Source of the DNA: Persicaria tinctoria
Taxonomy: Eukaryota; Streptophyta; Magnoliopsida; Caryophyllales; Polygonaceae
Assembly: GCA_037127255.1 (NCBI GenBank)
Contig: JBANSL010000020.1
Location: forward strand, 49,389,098-49,453,097
Length of the DNA stretch: 64,000 bases
Reading direction: 5' to 3'
Each line of letters opens with the position of its first letter. The stretch's first letter is position 1. Below, piece after piece: positions 1 through 11,228 of the stretch. The notes below the pieces were generated by a model. It did no database searches. It was not told the DNA's origin and saw only the letters and a program-made list of their open reading frames with translations. Made by a program: the position numbers and the translations under genes.

Positions 1-1810
1 GCTTGGGGAATTTATGAGTGAAGGATCTCTAGATGCGTTGTTGAAGGATTTTGGCATAGGGAATTAATCGGGATTTATGAGTGGATGTCATTGTGGCCAT
101 TGAGGTAATTGAGGATGTGAGATGAATCTTCGAGGAAAGACTGGTAGCTAAGCAAGGATGTAGTTTAGATTCCTAGTAAGACTATGGGCTTAAGGTTGAG
201 ATAGAGAGATTATGCGCATGGATTTAGGGACTAGGCAAAGCAGAAGGTATTGAGGACGCTAGAGAGATTTTTGAAGGTTGGTGATGTTGCGGTGCTTAAG
301 AAATTCGGACAAGGATGTCATAGGAATTCGGTGAAAATGATGATCGGTACATAAGGGTTTAAGTGGTAGAGGTTTCGAATTTTAAGGAAGTGCGATCTGA
401 GGCAATTTGGGGAAACATGCGGAGTTGAGGAAACTAGTCTAGCTAGGTACAGTATGCCGGGAAGAGGATCTAGAGTGGGTCGGCTTGATGGTCATGGTGA
501 TTCGTGGTTGGGAGTACCACTAGTTGAGTTCTACATTGGAATTGGTCGGGAGTGTCAGGTGTGAGATGGTCAGCATGAGTTGGGTCCTTAGAGGTGGATG
601 ATTCGTGAGGGTGTGCTTGATAGGGAGTCTTGGTAGATGGACGAGGTGGTGAACTTGACAGAATAGGGAATTGGGAAATTGTGAGCTCCGGGATGTGGAT
701 TTTAGATGGTTGAGTGAAAGGTCAGGACTTGGGCTTTGGATATTGAAGTGGATTGATCTCTAGATTGATTGATGGCATAAGAGTTGGGGTGCCTAGTAAT
801 TGGTTGTGATGTAAGCCTTGAATTGCGGATAGTTATAAAGGTAGAGAGTTGTAAGCTAAGCAGAATGCAATGGTATTTAGAATTAGTATCGGATTTGAGT
901 TGGTAGACCTCAGTGAAGTTGATCTTAATGCAAGAGCTGATGGGTAGTGGTCGTGTCTTGTCATGATTGGTAGTTATAGACAGGTTCTCTTGAGGATGTG
1001 ATATAGCGTATGCTTTACTTGGAGCTGAATATGGGGCGAATTCTATGCTATAGACGATGTTGATTCTCTGATGTGTCGTCTTTGACAATAGGGAACTGTA
1101 GTACTAATATAGTTATCCCTAAACTCGATGGAATGCTACTGTACGGAAGCAGTTGTTTACCTCTAATGCGATGACGCTTGGTAGTTAGAATGAGTATGAT
1201 GTACTTATCTGATTGATATGACGTGCTTATATGATTGATATGGTGTGTAACTTCCGTGAGATGATGTGACAAATTCTACCATATATGATACGATGCTAGA
1301 TATGCTATGTGGCTATTCTTGAGGTGATTATGTTATGCTATTAGACATGAGATGCTATTGTTATTCGATGTATATACATGATGCTTGATGATGGAAATGA
1401 TAGAAACTGAACTGTTGAACTTTGATTCTGACTTGGAACCTAGGAAGGGAATATGGGATTAGCCTTTAGAGGTGGATGGTAGGATGAATAGAGGGGTTAG
1501 AAATGCTTTTGACTAATGCCGAACTTGAAGTTTTGAACGGTGTTTTAAAGAGAACGTTGTGAAGTTTTGAGTTATGATATGACCGAAGGGTCGGAGTAAG
1601 GATGTGATAGGGGCCCATATTACATTCTTGCTACGGTCTGTTGGGGATATTATGATCACGGCAACGGTTCTGTGAGTATCTCATAGAGGCACTTATGAGA
1701 TGCTTACGGGATCAACGACATGAACCTTGGACTCACCAATTTCAAACTCCATCCCCTATTTTAAGATGATTTTAGTCTCGAGGACGAGACTTGTTTTTAG
1801 AGGTGGATGA
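1..1810 (+). mobile_element. Decayed Gypsy internal region, 3' part
   Basis: This stretch lies directly upstream of a long LTR. No long reading frame survives on either strand and no reverse transcriptase or integrase motif is readable. Its last bases (about 1770-1800) include the words ctcgaggacgag and ttagaggtgga. That resembles the end of plant Gypsy polyproteins followed by a purine-rich tract just before the LTR. A similar ttagaggtggatg word also occurs near 590 and 1466. Assignment rests on position and this ending, so the internal region is either heavily mutated or non-coding. Confidence 0.45.
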
Positions 1811-4739
1811 TGTAAAGGCTCGGATTTTCAAATCCTAATTTTTCGGAAAAAGACGATTAAAAAGAAATTATGTCGAATTTAAAACTCATTTAACGGATTC
1901 TGATCGAAATATAAAAATTTGGACGAATAATTTCCGTCGTTTTACCTCGAAAATTCAAAATAATTATTGGATGGCGATATCCTCTTCTATTTTATAAATC
2001 TAATTGATCGAGAAAGCGAGAGCCGGAGAAACTAACATTCGGAAACTAATTTCGGGGTTCGAAATTTGCGTATTCATGATTTATTTCCGGGTATTGATTT
2101 TAACCATTCCCACACTCTATCCTTACCAACTCCCTCACCTCCCCATACCTCCTTCAAATCACCATCATCCCCATCAGTTTCATTCAACATCACATTCATC
2201 ACCGTCACTCACCATCACTCATCGTCACCATAACCATCTCCCCATCATCGTTGCCGCACCTTCAACTACCACACACACCACCGTCTCCCCTCCCTTCTTC
2301 CCTCCTTCCACCTCGAGCTACCAGCGGAAGGTCCCACGCACCCCTCGGAGCAACCACCAGCAGCCGAAGCAGTCTAGAAGCTCCCCAGCGCCGCCGAAGG
2401 CCACCGGAACCCCGTCGCCCCGTTCGAGCGCGAACAGTCTTCCGGTAAACCGTTCTCCTTCGTTTCCGATCCAAATAACCCCTGAGCTCCTCCATCACAC
2501 TCACCCATGTCCGGCGCAGGTCCGACGAGCCATCACGAGCCACCGACGAAGTCCAGAACTCCGATCGAGAGCTCCGAAGTCGCGAACATCCTCGGTGAGC
2601 GTTCAAAACTCATTCCTTTCCCTTGGTTCGTTTCTATTCTTTTCTTGTCCTCGGGTGGTCGAAGAGTGTGTGAGGGCTTAGTGTGGAGAGGGTGGGCGAG
2701 ATAGAGAGCTCCGGCGAGTATCGAGGGCGGCGAGGTGAGCTCGTGAGAGTCGTGAGGGAGCCGGGTCGCAGGGCGAGAGAGCAAGGCGAGAGCGCGCGAG
2801 CAGCGGGCACATGAGAGCGGGAGCGAGCGAGCTGGGCGGGACCATGGAGTCGGAGCCGGTGAGCCACGACGTCGCCGGCGGGGTCGAGCTCCAATGGCGC
2901 AGCAGAAGCGCTTTCGAAACGAAGGAGGAAGAAGAAGTCGTTTGGCATGTCGGCCCCCCTTTCCTAATTTTATATTATTTATTAACTTTGAATCGGTTTG
3001 GGTTAAAAATTAGCGGGTTCGGTTCAGTTGGATTTAAATGGGTTTGGTTCGGTCCGGTTCGGGTTATCCCCTCATTTAATTATTTAATGGTAACTAAATA
3101 AAATATAATATTATTCGGGGTTTAAAATATATTATTTTGGACTTATAGATTTTAAAAGTAATTTGAAAAAGAATTTCAAAGATCGGATAGTAATTTAATA
3201 AATACGTAGTAATTGAAAAAGGAATTCTGCAAGTAATTTCAAGGGTCGGAATACTTAACTATTTAACTAGATTTTGAAACCGTTTTGGAACTAACTTGGG
3301 AATACGACTTATTCGATGACTAACTAGCATGATAATATGAGCGTTTGACTAACAACATGATATGTGTGACTAATAGCATGACTTGCGATGATTTACTATA
3401 AGAGATTAAATGTTAGATATTCTGATGTTGATGATATATATCCGTATGCCAAGTGCGAGTATGAAACGGTAATATGTGAAATCGGCTAAGTATGGTATGG
3501 AGGTTGTCATTAGCTGATGAGGATGTTGTTATGATCGAAATGAGACAAGACGAGAATTGAAGATGAGATGAAAATGTTAATAATGACAATATGGTTGAGC
3601 TATAATATGTGTTTGGATCTTATATGTTTCATATGTGACTTGTGTGCTTTGTGTGAATTAGACTTAGACTTATTACGTTATTTTTGGGTTTTCTAGGTGA
3701 TCTTTGATATGTTGGATTGCTTGAAATTGCTGATTATTGTTTGGATTCTGCGCTTCTCCAGGTAAGTACCTCTGTGGCTTACTCAGTAACCAGTACCTCC
3801 TGCCTGATGTGTCATATAGTATGTAGGTGTTGCATATGCATAAGAGCATGCCATGTAGTATCATGCTTAGGAATTGCATTTACGAATGAGCATCCTTATT
3901 CTGTATGCGTTTGAATACAGAACGGCCGTTATCTGTGAGTCCTAGAGTCCTTGCTAGGGTCATAGGGCAGCCCAGCTTCATCGGGTATTGTCCTCCTCGA
4001 GTCATTTATATATATCACGAGATACGAGATGGGCATGAGATATGATATGATGATGAGATATGATATGATGATGAGATTTGATATGATTATAGCATCGAAC
4101 TGGCCAGTCTCCACCTTGTCTGGAAGAGGGGTGGTGGTAAAAGAGGGATATACCGCTTAATATTCTTTGTTAAGGCCTTCCTCAATATTATGCACATATG
4201 AATTAGGAGCATGATAGTGTGGTTAATATTCCAGTACCGCATGAAGGCATCCTTTATTCTAGGTGTAGGCGTATTATATGTCCTCAGCGCAGTCAGAGGA
4301 CCCGCGGGCGGACTCTTGGCCTGACTTGGTGGTATAGTTTCAGGTACCCCATACACTGCTTGATTTTGTGCTATTATGACGGGGTCTATTCATATGGCGG
4401 AGAGTGAGTGTTTGAAACCCGACTTCACCAGATTCATGCTTTTGAGATTTCTCCCTACCTATACTCCGTTTTGACCCGGCTCTGCCGTGGCACTGGTTGT
4501 ATCATTTTCTGAACTCATGCCTTTTCATGATGAATGATTTTCCGCGTTGTAGACTTAGGACAGGTATAGGGGTTTACCCCGGGGTCTCCAACGGACCTTC
4601 CGGATTTGGGTGTGAAATCCTACTTTAAACTACAACCCTTCAGTTTCAAACCTTCAACCTGTACTCGGGGCGCAAGATCCCAACGAGGGGTTTCATCCCT
4701 CGAAACGTAACTCGGGAATCATAATCCCGGGCCGTTACA
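1811..4739 (+). mobile_element. Gypsy 3' LTR, about 2.9 kb
   Basis: The segment starts with TGTAAAGGCTCGG and ends with GGGCCGTTACA. These are near-complementary termini of the TG...CA type typical of plant chromovirus-like Gypsy LTRs. It is preceded by a purine-rich tract. On its right it abuts Copia integrase codons, so the element inserted into an older Copia copy. The left LTR is outside the window, so the target duplication cannot be confirmed. The GC-rich part at 2250-2950 has several short overlapping frames, but none resembles a known protein. The region 3700-4700 is LTR sequence with no gene. Confidence 0.7.
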
Positions 4740-6580
4740 ATCAAATTCACGGCCATTGTCACATTGGAAGCATTTGATGGATGTTTGAAATTGTGTTTTG
4801 ATGTAAGCATGAAATTTGACAAAGATAGGAAACACTTGAGACTTGAAATGCAACGGGAAAACCCATAATAAATGACTATAATCATCCAGAAACAAGAGGT
4901 AGTACTTGTGATCCTCCTTGCTAGGCACAGGAGAGGTCCAAGTGTTCAAAGACCGTTGAAATGGCAATCTGGCATGCTTGCCTAACTGACATGAAGAACA
5001 TAAACTAGAGCGAGGCTCTTTATTACATTTGACTAACTCTTAGAACGAAGCAAATCTAAAACCGCAGCACTGGGATGGCCAAGGCGTGCATGCCACAAAC
5101 TGGACGACGATGCCGAGAGGGCGACCGGACACGACGGACGGGACGGTGAGGGCAACGACACAGGATAGAGCTCCCCGGTGCTGTTACATCTCAGGCGAGT
5201 AACCCTCGTAGTAATTAGATCCTTCACAGAGAAACCAAACAGATCAAACACAAGAGAAACATTATTGCCAGTGGTGAACCGACTGACAGAGATAAGGTTT
5301 TTGACTAGTTTGGGGGCAATGAGGACATTTTTGAGGTGTAAAAGGTTGGTTGAGGTCTGTAATGTGGCGTGGCCAATACCCGAAGTAGCAAGGTGACCAC
5401 CATTGCCGACGATAATAGAGTGTGCAGGACCCTTCAAAGAGATAGAAGAAAGAGTACTTGAGGAGTTCGTCATATGGGAGGTCGCGCCAGTGTCCATGTA
5501 CCAAGCGGAGTCAGGAGGTGTCAGCTGCATAGAAGAGAAGACGTGATGCACATCAGTCGGAGCGTAGCCTTGATCGGAGGAAGACGGGTAGGCCTGGTGA
5601 CCGACGGATCGAGGAGCTGGACCCAACAAGCCCGCTCCCTGCTGACTGTTGGGATACGGGCAAGGTGGGCGATATGACGGAGGCGGGTAACCATAGGGCA
5701 TCCAAGGAGGGTTGAAGCCGGGGGCGGGAGACCAAAAGGGGCGAGGTGAATCCGCCCATTGCTGCGCGGACTGGTCATTGCTGCGGCTTCGCTGCAGGGC
5801 ATAGGATTCGTCCATGTCACTTGACGAGACCAGGGCCGTTTTGTCCTTGGCGGCGTCGGTGGTCTGACGGTGAAGGCGAGTCTCCTCCAGGATCAACTGA
5901 GACCGGGTTTTCTCGAAGGTGGGGATAGGTTCTGTCTGCTGAATATGAGTAGCAACAACATTGTATTCAGAGAGAAGATCCAAAAGTACTTGGAGGACAA
6001 GGCGAGTAGCGCTAGGTTTGGAGTCGACGGCGGCTAATTGATGAGACAGGGTTTTGAGATGCTGACAGTAGGCGGATATCGACGGGAAAGATGCAAGCTT
6101 GCAACTTGAGAATTCGTGCTCTAAGTAGACGACACGGGTGGACTTGTTGTCCTGAAAGAGATTCTGAAGCTTGGTCTAGGCACCCAAAGCGTTGTCTTTG
6201 GGGTCGAGGATGGTTGTCAATAAATCTTTGGAGATGGTGTTGAAGATCCATTGTGAAGAGATCGTCGTCCTCAGTGGCGGGACGATCGATAGAAGAATCG
6301 ATATGGTAGAGGACCTTATGAGCCTTGACATGGGTCGTGAAGAGGTGAGACCACATGGTGTAGGAGCTAGATTCATGAACAAGGATGATCGGAATGCAGT
6401 TTTTGATGTTTGAGATCGTGAGAGCGGAGTGGAATGGTGGCTTGGTAGGGGGAGTGTCGGCCATTGGGAGAGGTCGGTAGGGCTAGAGAGATAGAGGAAT
6501 GCCGAGAGAGGGAGAGGTCGGCAGCAGTGGGAGGGGCGGGCCGGTGAGGCGAGGGGAGGAGAGAGAGAGATCGGCGGCAA
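4740..6580 (-). pseudogene. Copia A gag-protease-integrase remnant
   Basis: The start MADTPPTKP at 6464 opens a UBN2-type Copia gag. The gag continues in another frame (SKDLLTTILDP, around 6190-6230), so there is at least one frameshift. A long frame at 5033-5983 carries the retroviral-type aspartic protease motif DTGATSHM and the pre-integrase motif HARLGHP. The integrase core follows (DDYSHLLWVFPLHFKS and CDNGREFD near 4745-4960) and is cut at the Gypsy junction. The product would be a retrotransposon polyprotein. It is broken by frameshifts, by the loss of the zinc-finger join near 5000, and by the insertion. Confidence 0.85.
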
Positions 6581-6645
6581 GAAGAGAGATAGGGAGGGCC
6601 GACGGCGGCGGCTAGCGGGGTGGGGAAGAAAAATTAGGGTTTAGG

Positions 6646-6656
6646 TTGTGATACCA
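6646..6656 (-). promoter_or_regulatory. Primer-binding site of Copia A
   Basis: On the minus strand this reads TGGTATCACAA, directly after the LTR. It resembles the initiator-methionine tRNA primer site TGGTATCAGAG that most plant Copia elements use, with changes at its last positions. Confidence 0.7.
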
Positions 6657-6796
6657 TGCTCTCATACCATGAAGAAGCATGAAACTGATGTAAAATCTTC
6701 CTTGAGGGTTTCATTCATTATACAATCATATATATAGCTTACAAGAGATTGGGCCTTTTGACTCACTATACAATATGCCATCTATGTAATATATCA
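6657..6796 (-). repeat. Copia A 5' LTR, 140 bp
   Basis: On the minus strand the LTR runs from TGATATATTACATAG to ...GAGAGCA. It aligns over its length with the LTRs of the second Copia copy, sharing the gggttt(t)cattcatt and cactatacaatat words. It is unusually short for a Copia LTR. Confidence 0.8.
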
Positions 6797-6848
6797 ACTC
6801 TCTCGATGTAGTCAAAAAAGAGTGTGTACAACTTGGTATCCTAAACCC

Positions 6849-6935
6849 CGATGTTGTTCCCATAGAGTTTCATTAAAACTCTACCGGTAGAGTTAAATAA
6901 ATCTCAGCCCTTGATCTCAATTAATGGCCAAGATT
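6849..6935 (+). repeat. MULE left terminal inverted repeat
   Basis: This 87-bp repeat starts CGATGTTGTTCCCATAGAG. It is the reverse complement of 17931-18017 with three mismatches, all within the first 20 bases. It contains the internal palindrome ACTCTACCGGTAGAGT. Confidence 0.93.
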
Positions 6936-8285
6936 GAAACAATTAAAAATTCTATTTTTAATTAGAAAAAGGGACAAAAGAATAAAAAAAAGACAAGATA
7001 TGGAGAGAATCGGAGAGAGCAAACCCGTCAATGGGATTCAATGGTGCGCAAGGAGATAAGGGCTGCCCGAACGTTCGATCTCGTCGATGGCTGGGTCGGG
7101 CTCTCATTAAATCGTTCTTGCCTCGTTGATATGGACAGCCTCGCCTACCGGAGAACTCGTAGCTTTGCTTCTAACTGGCTCCACGATGGATATTGCTCCC
7201 TCTCCGACCCTAATTACGATGGATATTGCTCCCTTGTTTGCCTCCCTTTGAAGATAGAGATCCAGAATTACGATGGTGGACTAGGCAACTCCTCTTGAAG
7301 ATACCTCTATCAGGTCTGTGAACCCTAATTTGTCAATCCGTAAATTCTAATCTCTGTTTTGATCCCTAATTTATCCGATCAATATGAGGGGTTTATTTCA
7401 TTATTATCCCTAAATTAATTTGTGCAAGTTGGTTGGTTTGATTGCACTTAGTTTTGCTGCCTCGTTTGGTTGCTTGGATTAGTTGTCAATGGCCTGAGAA
7501 CTGTTTGTTGTCAATTAGCATAGTTTGCTGAATTTTTGTTGTCAATTCCTGAGTTTTAATTTGCAAGAGTAAGTATGCCCCTGTTACTGGATTCCCAATG
7601 CCTAGTTTGGTTGCTTGGATTAGTTGTATATCTCTATACTTGTGCTACTGAAAAGCCTGCAATGAATTGAAGAGCCAAGGCAAAAAAACCTTCAAAATCA
7701 GGAGTAGTATATGTGCTTTATTAATGCCTCAATAAAATCACCTTGACAGTGTTAGTTTGTGTGGAGAATTTGGAAAACTAGATCACCATGAATAGAGAGA
7801 TATGAGAAAACTGAATTCATTGAATTGTACGGAGTACAAAGATGAGTTTTTATACACAATATGCAAGTGCCAAGGTGTAAAGATCTAAGCCATACAATAT
7901 GATCGATAGATCTTAGCCACACAGGCTTAACTGCAGGCTTGAGCACAGGTGATCTGGTGTTTGACTTAGGCTTGGACTAGAGCTGGTTGCTGGTTGTTGC
8001 TCTGTAGTCCATCAGACAGTAGCCTTGACTGTGCTATAATGACATGAAAATCCAGTATACCGTAATGATCTCTTTAGAGATCAGTCATTCATGTTAAAAT
8101 ACGATAAATTACCCGCTCTCTATATTCAATGTTTCAATATCTACTCTGACAGGCTTATTCATAGTCTTCTCCGAGTTTTCAAAATTTCAGGCAGGCTTTC
8201 TACCATGGGATGTGGAGGAAGGGCACTTCCTTTGCTGATTGTGTAAAGAACAATTAATCTATTGTGATTTATGATGTAATTTTGT
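6936..8285. other. MULE interior, no recognised gene
   Basis: This part of the MULE has no identifiable domain. One 85-residue frame (7041-7298, plus) begins near the TIR and ends before a possible splice donor (caggtctgtg, about 7310). It could be a short second MULE exon or a captured exon, but it matches nothing I recognise. The words ttggttgcttggattagttg occur twice (about 7465 and 7605), suggesting a small internal duplication. Confidence 0.4.
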
Positions 8286-8355
8286 AGCCTATTAGCTCAA
8301 ACGGTAGAGCTATGTGTTTTTACACATCGGTGTGGGTTCGAATCCCACATAGGCT
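8286..8355 (+). tRNA. tRNA-like sequence, probably a pseudogene
   Basis: The 70-nt segment folds as a cloverleaf. The 7-bp acceptor stem is AGCCTAT/ATAGGCT, the D-arm is GCTC...GAGC, the anticodon stem is ATGTG/CACAT and the T-arm is GTGGG/CCCAC with loop TTCGAAT. An A-box-like TAGCTCAAACGG and a perfect B-box GGTTCGAATCC are present. The anticodon loop (TTTTTA) has only six bases and the variable loop four. A TTT (lysine) anticodon can be read, but the short loops argue for a pseudogene or tRNA-like RNA. It lies inside the MULE. Confidence 0.5.
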
Positions 8356-8555
8356 TCAAAACTTGTAAATGGCTAAGATTGAATCAATTGCCAAATTATA
8401 TATGAGATACAACAATACAAAAAAAAAACATCTGAAAAAATTCAAATCTTTTGGCAGTTCAAGATGGATCAGGTAAACTAGACCAAATCACTGGATGAGT
8501 TGAAGATTCGTGCCTGCAACAACTCACTCACTGCAATCAATGCCCTCCTCACCAT

Positions 8556-10588
8556 TGTTGTGAGACTAATTTGCCATGTTTTACACTTACTTTTATATCG
8601 ATTTCTGCATACATTGCATGCATTTGGGTTAGAATAATACAGAATCTGTGTAGTTTACACTTATTTGCAATATATGGAGGTCTGCACAAGTTTTTGTTAT
8701 ATTTCGCAGAAATCGAACGCACTTTGGAGCTTAAAAGAAACTCATGGAGAGGCTAAGAATGGTGCAGCTGGAGAAAAGGCCATTTTTCACCGTTCTTCGT
8801 TCTGAATCAAGCATTGATGTCTTCATGAGAGTTGTAGCCCTCGGAAAGAGCTTTCCAACGCATGGTCATATGCGTCAATCTGACGAACGAGGACTCGGGA
8901 AAGTGTGTTTCAACAACAGAGTAGAAAGCTGAGAGAACTCTACTCGAGATCGACTAGCCTCTACTCGATCTCGACAAAGGCTGTCCGAGCACACCTGGTC
9001 AAGCAGAGCTGATCGAGGAAACTGAGTCAGAGACAACCCGATCCCGGAACCCTACTCGATCTCGAGGAGGCCTTGTCGAGATCGACCACACTTCGACGCC
9101 ATGTCCGGAGTCGACGAGCCGTGCCAAGTCGAGAAGCCGAAAACGGAGAAGCCGAGCGCCACCTCTACTCGATCTCGAGGAGGCTTGGTCGAGATCGACG
9201 AGCCAGGAGCCAAGATCCGAGCCATGTCGAGCAGAGCCACCCAGCCAGCCCCAGTCGACGACCACCGTACTCGATCTCGAGGAGCCCTACTCGAGATTGA
9301 CGAGCTGCTTCCTGAAACCGCGTACGCGCCTTGAGCTGTCTGTGTCGAGTTGGGAGTCCTTGGGGCCGAAGGAGATCGAGATGGCCGAGATCTATCCTAC
9401 ATCTATCAAGTTCTATCCATGAAAGTCAAGATCTATCAACATGAAGACATCTTACCTATTTTAGATTTATCTTTCCCTTTTAGATTTAATTCCTAAATTG
9501 CTTTTATTTATCTTTTAAAGTTTTAGATATAATTTTAGATATAGATAGATATCTTATATCCTTGAGTAGCAAGGTTTAGAAGCCTATAAATAAAGCCCTT
9601 GGGGCTGAGTTTTAATCATTCAATTCCAGAGAGAAGTAAGTAGGAGAAGTAGAGAGAGAGAGTGAGCGGCCGATTGGAGTTGTGAAGCGAGAGCGGAATT
9701 GGCTTCAAGCGGTTGTAAACTTTGGTTTATTTTAATGCAATTAGTTTTCTTTCAATCGATTATGTCTGAGTTTGCGATGAAGCGCGAGTAGTCCACCCAC
9801 TTCTAGGGTTGGGGCGAGCCCGATGATAGCCATGCACGCTTGAGGTAAAAATCTGACTTTTATCATGTTTTGAGCATCTACTACTTGTTTATGTGTTTAT
9901 TACCCATCTAATGGAGATCCATGCTAACAACTTGGATTGTAAACATAAAATCAGTAGAGACAATTAGGGTTTCTTGAAAGAGTTGTCTAATTGTTGGAAA
10001 AGGCGAAAGCTTGTCCTTTGATGCGATTCACATGATTATCTGTTTATCTCTACCTTGTGCATGCTTGGTTATCGTTGTTGCAAACCCCAATCTTGGAAGT
10101 CCTTTTTTATACAGTTTATTTCGAAGTCCCAAAGCCATTGCCTTTACTTTATTTCTTTGTTTCGTTTTTCTGCCCTTACTCGATCTCGACCAAGTCTGGT
10201 CGACCTCGAGTTACTGATATTCGATCTAGCATCGTTGTAGCTTCTGTGTGCAGGTACTCGACAAAGCCCAACTCGACGTCGACGAAGCCTACTCAATATC
10301 GAGTAGCCTCTAGTCGAGATCGACTACAACCTGTACTTGCTGCTGCGCTGTGCTCGACTATCCGATCTTCTGTCGACTAACTCTAGTCGAGATCGAGGAC
10401 ATCTGTGGTCGACTTCCGTGAGATTTCTCCGCTGCCTAGGATCCGCTGACACGCTTCCTCGTGGATCGATCCTGACTTCCCGCTGCTACATCAGGAGGAG
10501 GTCTTGTAATTATTTGCAAGGGACGGAATCTGGTTTGCCTTAGTTTATTTATATTCTATTTTGCATACTCGATTTCCTCCTACCAACA
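8556..10588 (+). mobile_element. Solo LTR, Gypsy Tat/Athila-like family
   Basis: The first 1.1 kb is closely similar to the LTR at 41403-43264, and its first 300 bp also to 38869-39172. It starts TGTTGTGAG, ends ...CAACA and is flanked by ACCAT on both sides (8551-8555, 10589-10593). It is therefore best explained as a solo LTR of about 2.03 kb. It holds dense copies of the palindromic core TCGAGATCGA/TCGATCTCGA (8940-9310 and 10190-10410). The short reading frames inside it are LTR sequence, not genes. The last part is less similar to the other copy. Confidence 0.68.
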
Positions 10589-10593
10589 ACCAT

Positions 10594-11228
10594 CAATCCG
10601 CAAACCCTTTCCACCAACATCATCTCCACTTCCTCCTAACTCGTGCTCTAAACGATCAACAATACAGAAAAAATTCAAAACTTTTGGCAATTCAAGATGG
10701 ATCACATAAACTACTTTTAGCAGACAAATTCCAAAACCAAAAAACTTGGCAAGTACAGCTGCACATAAAGAAACAGAAAATTTCATGACAGCATTAATGC
10801 ACAGAAACAATAAATAATACTGAAGCTCCAAAAAAAGGATGTCATTACAATCTAACAAAGACATTGTCAAAATAGAAAATTTCATGATAGCATACTATGC
10901 TACTAACACAATCTTGTTAGAAGCCATGTTGTTTTTTCTGAACTAGAGCTTTCATTTGATGATCTTCCTCCCATAATCATCAATCATAGACCTACATTAA
11001 TGTATTATAGGTTATAACTCAAACTCACCTAGTATATAAACAAAAGTAAAGCAAACAAAAAAATAGGATAAATATTATACATACCAAGGCTAATATTTGA
11101 TACATTATTTAAAAAATCATGATAAGTATGTTGAGTAGATTCCCTGTTCATATCCTGTATCAAACAATTCTTGTTAGAAACTTCAAAGACATTTTTAGAA
11201 TAACTATATAAGAGAAAAAAAATTGAAA
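10594..11228. other. MULE interior, AT-rich, no gene
   Basis: No coding or RNA gene is visible. About 75 bases at 10660-10735 (aattcaaaacttttggcaat and neighbours) repeat, in the same orientation, a stretch at 8405-8480 on the other side of the solo LTR. This may be a small duplication older than the LTR insertion. Confidence 0.5.

Larger units (their letters stand above)
4740..6796 (-). mobile_element. Copia element A, 5' half
   Basis: Read on the minus strand this is an LTR, a primer-binding site, gag, protease and the beginning of integrase. It then stops where the Gypsy LTR begins. The LTR, PBS and coding words match the second Copia copy at 13042-17045, so the two are the same family. 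The rest of integrase, reverse transcriptase, RNase H and the 3' LTR must lie beyond the left edge, on the far side of the Gypsy insertion. Confidence 0.88.

Noticed and set aside
2004..2948. Several overlapping 65-225 codon frames on both strands
   Set aside because: They lie inside a Gypsy LTR, overlap each other in GC-rich sequence and show no domain. They are most likely chance frames.
5178..5928. Plus-strand frames at 5178-5396, 5474-5677 and 5746-5928
   Set aside because: All are antisense to the Copia A gag-protease coding sequence.
8571..9334. Short frames repeated at 38884-39242 and 41418-42166
   Set aside because: They recur because the LTR recurs. They are LTR sequence, not conserved genes.
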